From: Muribaculaceae bacterium
GTDB lineage: Bacteria; Bacillota; Clostridia; Lachnospirales; Lachnospiraceae
DNA: 39,513 nucleotides
Reading direction: 5' to 3'
NCBI GenBank assembly: GCA_023663465.1
Contig: JAMPHJ010000014.1
Location: forward strand, 1 to 39,513
Shown: positions 23,592 through 31,984 of the stretch, one piece after another
Numbering within the stretch: the stretch's first letter is position 1
Layout: every line of letters begins with the position of its first letter
The notes under the pieces: generated by a model
The model's database searches: none
Told to the model about the DNA's origin: nothing
What the model saw: only the letters and a program-made list of their open reading frames with translations
Position numbers and translations under genes: made by a program

Positions 23592-24887
23592 CTATCCAAG
23601 TTCCGTGCGAATCTCATTAGCACGGTCGCCCAGATAAAAGCTGTCGCCTGACCTAAGGTAATAAGCTGCCCCAGGATTTAATTTCTGTCCGTTTCTCAAA
23701 AATGTACCATATGTTGATTTCATATCCATCAAAACAAATTCCCCTCTTGATGCATCCCATGATATCTGGCAGTGAAGCTTACTAACGCCAGGCGTACCAT
23801 CACGATATACAAGCTGACATGAAGATGGGTCACGCCCAATCTGCACCTGACGGCCTTCAAGCTGTACTTTCATGCCTCCATGCTGCTGCGCCATGGAGCA
23901 AATCACGGGTTTACCCTGTGGCTGCATGGGCTGCTGTGCCATGGATGCGGGTTGTGACTGTGGATGCCGCTTCTTGCCTTTCATTACCAAAAACACGACA
24001 ACGCCTGCTGCTATGATTACACCTGCCACAATTGCTACAATTATAATAGTAGAATTATTCTTGCCTGGAACCGGGTCTGGATCCGGGTCATCCGGAATCG
24101 GAACCGGATCCGGGTCATCCGGAACGACCTCCTTTGAACTATCGTCCACGTAATCATATGCTACGTTATTGCGGTCAAGGAGCGGAATCACCTCTTCCAT
24201 ACTTACCGCATAATTCATGTTCTCACTTTCAGCAGCTCCCATCGTATTTATACCTATTACATTACCGTTGGCGTTTACCAAAGGTCCGCCGGAATTTCCG
24301 CCAAATATAGGCGTATCCATCTGAATCAGCCTTCTTCCGGTTCCACTTTCGGTAATTATCCTGTTAATTGTTCCACTGGTCACAGAAGCATCCTCTATGC
24401 TTAAGTTACTGGTAGAATTTATTACCTCATCTGAAAGTCCCGGAAATCCAACTGCATATACCTGACTGCCTACATTATATGTACCTTCTACTGTTAATGG
24501 TTTTCTTTTTGAAGTTGCTTTTGCCAGACGTAAAAGCGCCACATCCATCTTGTCGTTATATTCAACAACATATGCCTCTTCAACATCATTTTGGTCAAAT
24601 GCCACATATAACCTGCTCTGGCTGCCTGACTGCCCGCCTCCTACATACACGAAATCCTCTATAACGTGGTAGTTGGTCACGATATATTGTGGATCCTCTC
24701 CTTTCTGTCCCACGAAAAATCCCGTTCCTCTTGCGGCTCCGATATATTCGCCATCAAGAACAATATCTTCTTCCACATACACGATACTTTCCAGCGTTTC
24801 CTGATTAAACTCCGATGCACACACAGGCAAGACCCATAAAACTGTAAGCATCAATGCCAGCAACATACTTCCTATTCTTCTTTTCAT
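23592..24887 (-). CDS. Exported trypsin-like serine protease with a membrane helix and cytoplasmic FHA domain
   Basis: 431 residues. A signal peptide (about 1-24) precedes a chymotrypsin-fold (S1/HtrA-like) domain with the triad His74 (TNYHVIEDF), Asp115 (KMDVALLRL) and Ser199 (GGNSGGPLV). A Pro/Asp repeat stalk (DPDPVPIPDDPDPDPVPG) leads to a membrane helix at about 278-300. The C-terminal FHA domain (about 335-425) keeps IGRDPSSC, SKLHCQI and STYGTFL. The enzyme should thus sit outside the membrane with a phospho-threonine reader inside. The FHA closely resembles that of the protein at 28931-29380. This architecture suggests that intracellular kinase activity gates or recruits an extracellular protease; that is inference. 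Confidence 0.9.
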   Translation of the reverse strand: MKRRIGSMLLALMLTVLWVLPVCASEFNQETLESIVYVEEDIVLDGEYIGAARGTGFFVGQKGEDPQYIVTNYHVIEDFVYVGGGQSGSQSRLYVAFDQNDVEEAYVVEYNDKMDVALLRLAKATSKRKPLTVEGTYNVGSQVYAVGFPGLSDEVINSTSNLSIEDASVTSGTINRIITESGTGRRLIQMDTPIFGGNSGGPLVNANGNVIGINTMGAAESENMNYAVSMEEVIPLLDRNNVAYDYVDDSSKEVVPDDPDPVPIPDDPDPDPVPGKNNSTIIIVAIVAGVIIAAGVVVFLVMKGKKRHPQSQPASMAQQPMQPQGKPVICSMAQQHGGMKVQLEGRQVQIGRDPSSCQLVYRDGTPGVSKLHCQISWDASRGEFVLMDMKSTYGTFLRNGQKLNPGAAYYLRSGDSFYLGDRANEIRTELG

Positions 24888-24920
24888 TCTAAATTCCTCT
24901 TTTCTTTTTTATTTTTGAAC

Positions 24921-25736
24921 TTAATATCTGCAGGCAATCACAAGTGCAGTATAATTGTCCTGATGCATACGCTTTTTTGTCTTTATTTCCTGTTCCATCC
25001 TCCTGCATGCCTGCTCCGGAGTCGGTTCCCCTAAACACTCCAGCAATTCCGGTTCAGTCAATACGCCTCCCACTCCATCAGAACATATCAGTAAAACATC
25101 TCCCTCCTGAATACGCCACGGACGACTAAGCGTATCTACTTCTTCCAGTTCGTCGCATCCCAAAAACTGACTCAGACGCAGACCGTCCTCATCCTCATCC
25201 GCCTGAGTCGTATCGAGGCTTCCCTCTCGCAGCAGTTCAAGATATTCATCTTGGCGGCAGGTCTGTTCCCTGTTCAGACGATAGATGCCTCCGTCGCGTT
25301 TCAGATAGAGAAAGCTGTCGCCCACACTTGCAAAATACAGTCTTTCCTGAAAAAATATGCATGCCACAATCGTTGTCCCTCCATTGCCTCTGAACGTATT
25401 AAAAAGGGCGCTGTTTGCACGAAATATGCTTTCCTTCAACTGTATTCCCATATTCTTTTTCCTGTCCATCTTCCTGAAATCGTCCGTAACCGCTTTAATT
25501 GCCGCCTCGCTCACAAGCTTTCCGTCCTGCATGCCGCCCATGCCGTCAGCCAACAGCGCAAGAAGTCCATTGTTTTTTATCTCCATGACGTCCATCGCAT
25601 TTACAAATGCAAAAGAATCCTCCTGACTCTGGCGCGTTCCTATTCCTTGCAGATTAGCCATCTGATAACTTAAAAAGCGCTGCAGAGGTTGCTGATTCTG
25701 TACCGGTTCCGGTTGTTTCCGTTTAAAAAACTGCAT
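24921..25736 (-). CDS. PP2C-family Ser/Thr phosphatase
   Basis: 271 residues. Metal motifs ADGMGGMQDGKLVSEAA, SVGDSFLYL, CSDGVGGVL and DNYTALVIACRY identify a PP2C phosphatase. An N-terminal extension of about 25 residues (MQFFKRKQPEPVQNQQPLQ) is basic and Gln-rich. The gene overlaps the end of the FHA gene before it by 14 bp, so the two are translationally coupled. The pairing of FHA protein and phosphatase parallels the Fha/PppA partnership known from other threonine-phosphorylation systems. Confidence 0.92.
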   Translation of the reverse strand: MQFFKRKQPEPVQNQQPLQRFLSYQMANLQGIGTRQSQEDSFAFVNAMDVMEIKNNGLLALLADGMGGMQDGKLVSEAAIKAVTDDFRKMDRKKNMGIQLKESIFRANSALFNTFRGNGGTTIVACIFFQERLYFASVGDSFLYLKRDGGIYRLNREQTCRQDEYLELLREGSLDTTQADEDEDGLRLSQFLGCDELEEVDTLSRPWRIQEGDVLLICSDGVGGVLTEPELLECLGEPTPEQACRRMEQEIKTKKRMHQDNYTALVIACRY

Positions 25737-26406
25737 TGTCTCCTCCTTCTCTGTTCAATCCGCCGCTCCATGAAAATTTTTCTCCACATAGAGGAATAAA
25801 CAATAGCTTAGTGGCGCCCATTTCAATTACATCGTATGCATTCAGTTTTATCTGCACATAGACTGGTTCATCATTGACATAGGTATTGTTTGCACCATTT
25901 CCCGGAATAATATGAAACCTGTTATTCTTGGGGTCATACCCTATCTTTACATGAACATCCCTGGTGATGCCAGAATCGCCACGGATGCATACATCCATTT
26001 TCTCGCTCCTGCCAATCGAGTTGATTCTTCCGTAAAGACGATAATCCTTTCCCTTGCTGCTCCCTTCTATACATACAAGCCATCCCACCACCGGCTCAAC
26101 ACCCTTATAACTCTTTAACATACCTGTGGTCTTGTTTTCTGCATCAACGCGCATCCCATATCCCCTTGGCGGCAGGGTCTTGCTTTCATCATCAATAACA
26201 CTGCGCTGCATGCTATTATACATACTACTTCCGCCCGGCATCGTCACACCGCCCTGTCCGACAGGCACTCCTCCTGGCATCGTCACGCCTCCTTCTCCGA
26301 CAGGCATCCCGCCAAAATCAACCGTCTGAAAATTGCCGCAATAAGGACATGACGAATACATGTCTGCATCATAAATATGCCCTTTTTCACACTCTACTCT
26401 TGTCAT
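25723..26406 (-). CDS. Cytoplasmic FHA-domain protein with an N-terminal zinc-binding knuckle
   Basis: 227 residues. The N-terminus has CEKGHIYDADMYSSCPYCG, a small zinc knuckle. A Gly/Met-rich linker follows with a repeated GVTMPGG unit (about 37-60). The FHA domain (about 105-215) has IGRSEKMDVCI, SGITRDVHVKIGYD and NNTYVND. No membrane segment is present. FHA domains bind phospho-threonine, so this is likely an adaptor for the kinase encoded 34 bp upstream. A GGGGGAG ribosome binding site precedes the ATG. Confidence 0.88.
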   Translation of the reverse strand: MTRVECEKGHIYDADMYSSCPYCGNFQTVDFGGMPVGEGGVTMPGGVPVGQGGVTMPGGSSMYNSMQRSVIDDESKTLPPRGYGMRVDAENKTTGMLKSYKGVEPVVGWLVCIEGSSKGKDYRLYGRINSIGRSEKMDVCIRGDSGITRDVHVKIGYDPKNNRFHIIPGNGANNTYVNDEPVYVQIKLNAYDVIEMGATKLLFIPLCGEKFSWSGGLNREGGDNAVF

Positions 26407-26440
26407 AGGTTCTATCTCCCCCTTTTTAGTATAACAATAT

Positions 26441-28828
26441 CTATTTCAGCCCCGCTTCTTCCGCGGTAATACCTGCACCGGTAAACATACCGTCCATGTC
26501 TTCTACTTTACTTGTGTCAAAACTGCTTAAATCCAGACTTGCTAAACTTTCACAGTCAGCAAACATTCTATCTATATCTGTTACATTACTTGTATCAAAA
26601 CTACTCAAATCCAGACTTGACAGATTGCTACAGCTAGCAAACATACTACGCATATTTGTTACATTACTTGTATTAAAACTACTTAAATCCAAACTTCTCA
26701 AACTTTCACATTTAGCAAACATACACAACATACTTGTTACATTACTTGTATCAAAATTACTCAAATCCAGACTTGTTAATTTGCTACAATTTTCAAACAT
26801 CCATCTCATATTTGTTACATTACTTGTATCAAAAACGCTCACATCCAGGCTTGGCAGATTGCTACAGTTAGCAAACATACTAGTCATACCTGTTACATTA
26901 CTTGTATCAAAACTACTCACATCCAGACTTGGCAGATTGCTACAGCTAGCAAACATATCACTCATATCTGTTACATTACTTGTATCAAAACTACTCACAT
27001 CCAGACTTGGCAGATTGCTACAGCCACAAAACATTCCACTCATATCTGTTACATTACTTGTATCAAAACTACTCACATCCAGGCTTGGCAGATTGTCACA
27101 CCAACCAAACATAAGCGCCATACTGCTTACATTGCTTGTATCAAAACTTCTTACGTCCAGACTTGGCAGATTAATACAGAATGAAAACATCATACTCATA
27201 TCCGTTACTTTTTCTGTATGAAAACAGTTATTAAAATTAATTTCTGTCACATACATATAACCGGCAAACAATGCCTTGCCCGAACTTGCACAAACTCCGC
27301 CTTCTGCTGCTATATATAAATCATACTTATCGCCTGACGGTTTTGCCCATGCCATTACCAGACCATTCTTATCCTTTGACACATCCCATGCATCATCAGG
27401 CATATCTGCTAATGTATCAAGAAATGTGATGGTTGCGATTGAAGAACGCTTCAATTTTTCATTTCCCAATACATATACCATATCATCATCTGGATTCCAT
27501 TCCTCTCCAACAAAATCCTCCATAAGCACATTCTTGACATATGCAGGTTCTTCCTCCGACTGCGGTTTGGTTTCAGTAGAAGCCAATGGGGTATCGTTTG
27601 CAATGGTATCTTCTGCCAACTGCAGCTTAGTCTCCGTGTTATCCACTAAGGTATTACCTGCAGTACTGTTTACCACCGTCTTCTCGTCAGCATACTGATT
27701 AACTGTAACATCAGTACTCTTTTTTGAACTTCCTTTTCCTGCAACAACTCCCACTATGACACACAATGCGGCTGCACCAACAGTAATTGCTATTTTCTTC
27801 CATGTATCTGATGCTTTACCTCCGTTTATGACATCTGCGTCATGTTTTTCGCCTGTCTTATTTCCTGTAACACTTTCCGTTATGCTTCCCATCTTATTTT
27901 CTGTCGGGTTCTGTACCGGTACAACGTTCTCACCCATAACCGCCTGTTTGAATGCTGCCATCGTCTGGTATCTGTCCTCGGCGCGTACTTCAAGCGCTTT
28001 TATAATGGCTTCGTCCGCCCTGTCAGGCAGATTCACGCCGCGGTTAGAGAGCGGTACGAGGTCGTCCTCCTCCATGCGGTCAAGGGACTCGGGCGGTATG
28101 TAACCGCACAATGCCGAATAAAAACATGCCGCCGCTGAATACACGTCGGTAAATGCACCCTGCTTTCCGCGCCGGGTATACTGCTCCTTGGGCGCGTAGC
28201 CGGGTTTTAATATGACGTCCAGGCTTTTACTGCGGTCGCCCAGGCTGTAGCGCGCCGCTCCGAAGTCGATCAGCTTTACCATGCCGTCGTTTGAGATAAA
28301 GATATTGTCGGGAGTAACGTCACGGTGGACGAGACCTTTCTTATGTACGGCATCAAGCGCGTCCATAACCGGCGACATGATCTTCCATACCTCTTCCCAT
28401 GACAGCTTTCCGCCATTCTGTTTGATGTAGGTCTTGAAATCGATGCCCTCTATGTAGTCCATCACGAAATACGCCGTGCCGTTTTCCTCAAAGTATTCCT
28501 GAACGCCAACGATATGCGGATTCCCCTGAAACTGTGCGAGCACCTTCGCTTCTTCCAAAAAACTTTCCATACCGAAACGGAAATTATCACGGCGTTCATC
28601 CGTGTAGGTTCTTACCTCAATAGAAGCGGTGCTTCGCATCGCCATTGTTTCAGGGAAAAATTCCTTGACCGCTGCTTTTAAGCCTGTTTTGTAGCTCTCG
28701 GCAAGATAAGTGATCCCGAAGCCGCCCTGTCCAAGTACGTTTTTGATCACATATTTTCCTGCCAGAATCGTGTCTTTTGGCAGCGCCGCCGGATATTTTT
28801 CCCATGCGCTATTAACTGTATCATTCAT
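26441..28828 (-). CDS. Transmembrane Ser/Thr protein kinase with a BspA/DUF285-repeat ectodomain
   Basis: About 795 residues. The kinase domain (about 20-300) shows the Gly loop LGQGGFG at 32-38, Lys55, HRD at 168-170 (HRDVTPDN in place of HRDLKPEN) and DFG at 188-190. A membrane helix lies at about 344-364. The outer part ends in ten 26-residue repeats (consensus DTSNVTDMxxMFxxCSNLPS) of the BspA/DUF285 type, used for surface contact. I chose ATG 28828 because GGAGG lies 6 bases before it; an in-frame start 30 codons upstream lacks support. The receptor layout suggests that outside contact is turned into threonine phosphorylation of the FHA proteins nearby. Confidence 0.92.
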   Translation of the reverse strand: MNDTVNSAWEKYPAALPKDTILAGKYVIKNVLGQGGFGITYLAESYKTGLKAAVKEFFPETMAMRSTASIEVRTYTDERRDNFRFGMESFLEEAKVLAQFQGNPHIVGVQEYFEENGTAYFVMDYIEGIDFKTYIKQNGGKLSWEEVWKIMSPVMDALDAVHKKGLVHRDVTPDNIFISNDGMVKLIDFGAARYSLGDRSKSLDVILKPGYAPKEQYTRRGKQGAFTDVYSAAACFYSALCGYIPPESLDRMEEDDLVPLSNRGVNLPDRADEAIIKALEVRAEDRYQTMAAFKQAVMGENVVPVQNPTENKMGSITESVTGNKTGEKHDADVINGGKASDTWKKIAITVGAAALCVIVGVVAGKGSSKKSTDVTVNQYADEKTVVNSTAGNTLVDNTETKLQLAEDTIANDTPLASTETKPQSEEEPAYVKNVLMEDFVGEEWNPDDDMVYVLGNEKLKRSSIATITFLDTLADMPDDAWDVSKDKNGLVMAWAKPSGDKYDLYIAAEGGVCASSGKALFAGYMYVTEINFNNCFHTEKVTDMSMMFSFCINLPSLDVRSFDTSNVSSMALMFGWCDNLPSLDVSSFDTSNVTDMSGMFCGCSNLPSLDVSSFDTSNVTDMSDMFASCSNLPSLDVSSFDTSNVTGMTSMFANCSNLPSLDVSVFDTSNVTNMRWMFENCSKLTSLDLSNFDTSNVTSMLCMFAKCESLRSLDLSSFNTSNVTNMRSMFASCSNLSSLDLSSFDTSNVTDIDRMFADCESLASLDLSSFDTSKVEDMDGMFTGAGITAEEAGLK
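26470..27200 (-). repeat. Ten 78-bp repeats in the kinase ectodomain
   Basis: The part of the kinase gene encoding the ectodomain consists of about ten 78-bp units, most of them over 80% alike. Recurring DNA blocks include GTTACATTACTTGTATCAAA and CTCACATCCAGACTTGGCAG. Unit number could change by recombination or slippage without shifting the frame. Confidence 0.85.
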
Positions 28829-28930
28829 AATAATCCTCCATGCTCCTAAATCCAGTTTCCCCATATAACAATATTTATTTCCGTCCTGCCCATTCTGCAG
28901 TAATTCCTTCTCCCTCAAACCCTCCTGCTA

Positions 28931-29380
28931 TTACAGATCCGATCTAAATCCGGTCTTTACTTCATTGTTAATGTCCCCAAGGTAAAAACTCTCTCCTGGT
29001 TTCAGGTAATAAAGCTTCCCCGGCGTCAGACGCTTACCACTTTTTAGAAAAGTGCCATAAGTAGAATTCATATCCGAGAGGATAAATTTCCTCCTGCCCT
29101 CATCCCATATCAGCGTACAGTGAAATCTGCTGACCCCGGGAGCGCTGTCATGGTACAAAATCTGACACCGTGCCAAATCCCTCCCGAAGCATATCTGCCC
29201 ATCTTCAAATAAAACCCACCTTCCGCCCTGCTGCCCCGACATAGGGCAGACTGCCGGAATCCCTGGCTTTATACCGGCAGAGAGAACTGCCTCTGATTTC
29301 ACGCCGCACTCAGGACAAAATTTCCCATCCTCAGGAAACTCAAAACCACATGTTGAACATTTTCTCATTCTTACACCCAT
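28931..29380 (-). CDS. Zinc-ribbon plus FHA-domain protein
   Basis: 149 residues. A zinc ribbon at the N-terminus (CSTCGFEFPEDGKFCPECG) is followed by an FHA domain at about 55-140 with FGRDLARCQI, SRFHCTL and STYGTFL. The FHA is a close paralogue of the one on the exported protease. It has no membrane segment and is probably a soluble phospho-threonine reader. The start at 29380 has a modest AAGGAA upstream; the Met at 29368, just before RKCSTCG, is an alternative. It lies 9 bp after the unknown gene before it and 102 bp before the kinase start. Confidence 0.85.
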   Translation of the reverse strand: MGVRMRKCSTCGFEFPEDGKFCPECGVKSEAVLSAGIKPGIPAVCPMSGQQGGRWVLFEDGQICFGRDLARCQILYHDSAPGVSRFHCTLIWDEGRRKFILSDMNSTYGTFLKSGKRLTPGKLYYLKPGESFYLGDINNEVKTGFRSDL

Positions 29381-29389
29381 ACATCATGC

Positions 29390-30178
29390 TTATTCCTTCA
29401 ATAACATTTTCAAATATCCTGCAACCGCCCCCAGCAGTTCTTCTTCTAACGCAGGGGATAGTTCAAATTTTCGTTCCCTTGCATCCTTCACAATTACTTC
29501 ATCCTGAATCTCGGAAAACGTCTCTTGTACAAAAACAAAATCCTCCAATTTAATGCAGAGTCCTCTTTTCTCCAAAACCTGCTCCGCCATATTCAATAGC
29601 CTGTCCTTATTTTCCCTCTGCTCTATAACAGAAATAGCTTTTCTCTCAGCCAGTTCGGGAGCTATTCCAACGGCAAACTCCGCCACGGAACCTGCTGTGT
29701 CCTCTACCACTTTTCGGAGCACATCGCTTCCGCCGAATATCGTTTTCTTTATCGTTTTACCTGCAAGATCGCCAATCTTCTGCTTAACAGTATCATTTTT
29801 CATAATACCGCTATAATTTACATTTATATTCCTGCCAATCAATGACAGCCGCCCCACTGAATCCTGCGCCATATAAATATCGCCGATATAAATATTCCTC
29901 CCCAGCTCATCCTTCTGCAAAAGCCCATTCAAAGCGGAGCGGATTTCCTGACAATATAGGTTTACAAGCCCACACAGCAGTTCCCCTTTGCTTTGCCCAT
30001 CCATCAGATTTAATATGCCAAGCGCGGCTGTCATGGAAACATCGCCCATTTTAAGCAAAAAACGGAGCGCAAGATTTGGTGCTTCCATCTGCCGGCACTT
30101 TTCCATTCCCATAGGAAACAGGTTTGCAAAACTTTTCTCGTAATGAATTTCTTTGATTGTAATATTCGCATAAATCAT
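29390..30178 (-). CDS. Protein of unknown function, coupled to the P-loop-less GTPase-like gene
   Basis: 262 residues. I do not recognise the family. No signal peptide or clear membrane helix is visible. Residues about 130-190 are rich in Gly/Ala and hydrophobics (GDLAGKTIKKTIFGG, AEFAVGIAPELAE) and might be amphipathic. The start overlaps the previous gene by four bases (ATGA), so the two products are probably made in equal amounts and may form a complex. The C-terminal part is helical and charged. Confidence 0.7.
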   Translation of the reverse strand: MIYANITIKEIHYEKSFANLFPMGMEKCRQMEAPNLALRFLLKMGDVSMTAALGILNLMDGQSKGELLCGLVNLYCQEIRSALNGLLQKDELGRNIYIGDIYMAQDSVGRLSLIGRNINVNYSGIMKNDTVKQKIGDLAGKTIKKTIFGGSDVLRKVVEDTAGSVAEFAVGIAPELAERKAISVIEQRENKDRLLNMAEQVLEKRGLCIKLEDFVFVQETFSEIQDEVIVKDARERKFELSPALEEELLGAVAGYLKMLLKE

Positions 30179-30981
30179 TTTTTGCGCTCTCCATTTTCAA
30201 ATCGTTCTTTCAATATATAAGCCAAAGCATCTTCAAATTTCTGAATTCCACTTTCTACAAGCAATTCATCGTTGCCATTTATGCGGGCATCCAACGCGTT
30301 GGAAGATGAAATGAGAAAAAACGGATATTCCTCAATTTTTGACTTTTTTTCTTCATATTTTTCAGATTCTGAACCGTAAGTTTCCGACAACTTATCCAAA
30401 GCTGTCATCAAAATTCTCTTTTTGATAGCTTCCGCCATATATTTCCGCTCGTCCGGACTAATAACATCAATATCATTAATCACAAACATCAAGCGTTCTG
30501 AATCGTTCCCCGTCAGTTCTTTGTATACAAGCTCACAATCCGCTTCACTGATAGGTTCTTCAGGATTGATTACCATGATGGTCTCATCCAGCCTGGATAG
30601 CATTATTTCGTTGAATCTAACCATATTTATATCACCATTACAAGATGGTATGTTAACAATATCAATCCCTTTCTGACAAAATTGGCAGGGATAATATATA
30701 ATAATCTCATCTATAGTCTCCGCGCTCTGTGAAATCACATAAGAGTTAATATACTTAACAATTTCATCTACTGAAATATTAAACATCGAACCATTATTCA
30801 GAATGACCTGTGCACGCGGCTGTAAATCATATGTAATCCTTAGTAAAATCGCTAAAGCAGGTGGTATGATCAACTTGCCAATAATTGCATTAATCAGATT
30901 ATTCCTTTTACGATTTAATCCCCCTATGATGACTACAGACATTTTAGGAATAGTTTGTATAACAAATTCTGGATTATCCAT
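30175..30981 (-). CDS. Dynamin-like GTPase paralogue lacking the P-loop (pseudo-GTPase)
   Basis: 268 residues that line up with the GTPase domain of the 685-residue protein at 34751-36808. Matches include YDLQPRAQVILNNGSMF, YYPCQFCQKGIDIV and SGIQKFEDALAYIL. The nucleotide-binding positions are lost: P-loop GEFKRGKS has become GGLNRKRN (20-27), and switch-2 DTPG has become NIPS (110-113). The long helical stalk and membrane part are absent. The frame is intact and the ribosome binding site (AAGGGGAAG) good, so it is a retained protein and not an obvious pseudogene. It may bind a true GTPase and regulate it. Confidence 0.85.
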   Translation of the reverse strand: MDNPEFVIQTIPKMSVVIIGGLNRKRNNLINAIIGKLIIPPALAILLRITYDLQPRAQVILNNGSMFNISVDEIVKYINSYVISQSAETIDEIIIYYPCQFCQKGIDIVNIPSCNGDINMVRFNEIMLSRLDETIMVINPEEPISEADCELVYKELTGNDSERLMFVINDIDVISPDERKYMAEAIKKRILMTALDKLSETYGSESEKYEEKKSKIEEYPFFLISSSNALDARINGNDELLVESGIQKFEDALAYILKERFENGERKK

Positions 30982-31014
30982 TATATCTTCCCCTTTTAAT
31001 TACCTGCCATTGCC

Positions 31015-31293
31015 TTATTTGTTGAATATTTTCTTACAGATGAAAATAATAATAAAAATAAATATCGCAACCAATACCACGCTTGGCAATGGAACCAATC
31101 CAAGCGCTATGACGCCTCCTATAACCAGGCCTATTGATAACATCTTTTTCCCCTTAGGCGGAGGATCCGGAATGATCGGTCCTGTTGCTTCAATCGTGTC
31201 AGAAACTACGCCGGATATCAGAGGGTTTCCACATTTCGGACAGAACATCTTGCCGTCATCATACTCTATGTTGCAATTTGTACATCTTTTCAT
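31015..31293 (-). CDS. Small zinc-ribbon membrane protein
   Basis: 92 residues. The N-terminal zinc ribbon CTNCNIEYDDGKMFCPKCG is followed by a short linker with PDPPPKGKK. Two hydrophobic stretches at about 50-85 (LSIGLVIGGVIALGLV and VVLVAIFIFIIIFIC) make it a membrane protein with its ribbon in the cytoplasm. Its function is unknown. It sits between the other zinc-ribbon gene and the pseudo-GTPase gene. Confidence 0.75.
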   Translation of the reverse strand: MKRCTNCNIEYDDGKMFCPKCGNPLISGVVSDTIEATGPIIPDPPPKGKKMLSIGLVIGGVIALGLVPLPSVVLVAIFIFIIIFICKKIFNK

Positions 31294-31320
31294 ATTTTTC
31301 CCCAGCCTCTTCTTTCTACT

Positions 31321-31968
31321 TTAGATTTTGGTTCCGCACTCTGCGCAGAATAACATCCCAGGCTTTACTTTGGCGCCGCAATAAGGACAGTCCTTTTCCG
31401 CAGGCTGCTCTGCGAACAGTTTCGACTGTTCCGATTCAGGCGCAGGCTTCCCGCAGTAAGCGCAAAAGTTTCCTTCCCGCATCTGGGTAACCCCGCAATA
31501 AGCACATTTAAAAAATCGGGGTACAACACTACCGCCTGCCGTAACAGGCAATGGCACATCCTTCGCGGTCACTTCTGAAACTTTCTGGGAAACAGGTTGT
31601 AGCGGTTGCTCCGGCTGCTTTGTCATAGACTGCTGCGGAGTCGTTTCCTGAAAAGATCTTGTCGCGGCTGACCAGCCTTTCGCCTTCGCTTTACTCTCAA
31701 AAATAAGCTCCTGCCCTGTCGTCTGATTGAGCAGATACCCTGCCCATTCCGCTGAACAGAATTCTCCATTTTTGCACTTTTTACACACAACAGCATACCT
31801 TGATTTGAGAGTCAGCGTAGGAATCCAGAATACATCAATTTTCTGGTTCGCTTCATCCAGTGTAAATTCCGTAAGTTTTTTGCAATTAGGACAATGATAC
31901 ATACCCAGACTTTTTATGCTCTTTAAATGGTCTGTCACTCCGCAGCCATTAATACGATAGCCTCCCAT
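31321..31968 (-). CDS. Multi-zinc-ribbon protein
   Basis: 215 residues with several Cys pairs. The N-terminal domain has CPNCKKLTEF and CKKCKNGEFC, of the type found in zinc-ribbon proteins linked to membrane or protein quality factors. The C-terminus carries two ribbons in a row (CAYCGVTQMREGNFCAYCG and CPYCGAKVKPGMLFCAECG). A Pro/Gln-rich linker lies between. No membrane segment is seen. It probably works as a scaffold with its GTPase neighbours. AGGAGG lies 9 bases before the ATG. Confidence 0.78.
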   Translation of the reverse strand: MGGYRINGCGVTDHLKSIKSLGMYHCPNCKKLTEFTLDEANQKIDVFWIPTLTLKSRYAVVCKKCKNGEFCSAEWAGYLLNQTTGQELIFESKAKAKGWSAATRSFQETTPQQSMTKQPEQPLQPVSQKVSEVTAKDVPLPVTAGGSVVPRFFKCAYCGVTQMREGNFCAYCGKPAPESEQSKLFAEQPAEKDCPYCGAKVKPGMLFCAECGTKI

Positions 31969-31984
31969 AACTCCCTGCCTCCTC

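Noticed and set aside
26496-27221. A 241-codon plus-strand ORF with a repeated LLVSKLLKSRL pattern
   Set aside because: It is the antisense of the 78-bp repeats in the kinase gene. The open frame is a by-product of repeat composition and has no ribosome binding site.
30175-30981. Calling this a pseudogene
   Set aside because: The frame is intact, the ribosome binding site is good and the next gene is coupled to it. A retained non-catalytic protein fits better.
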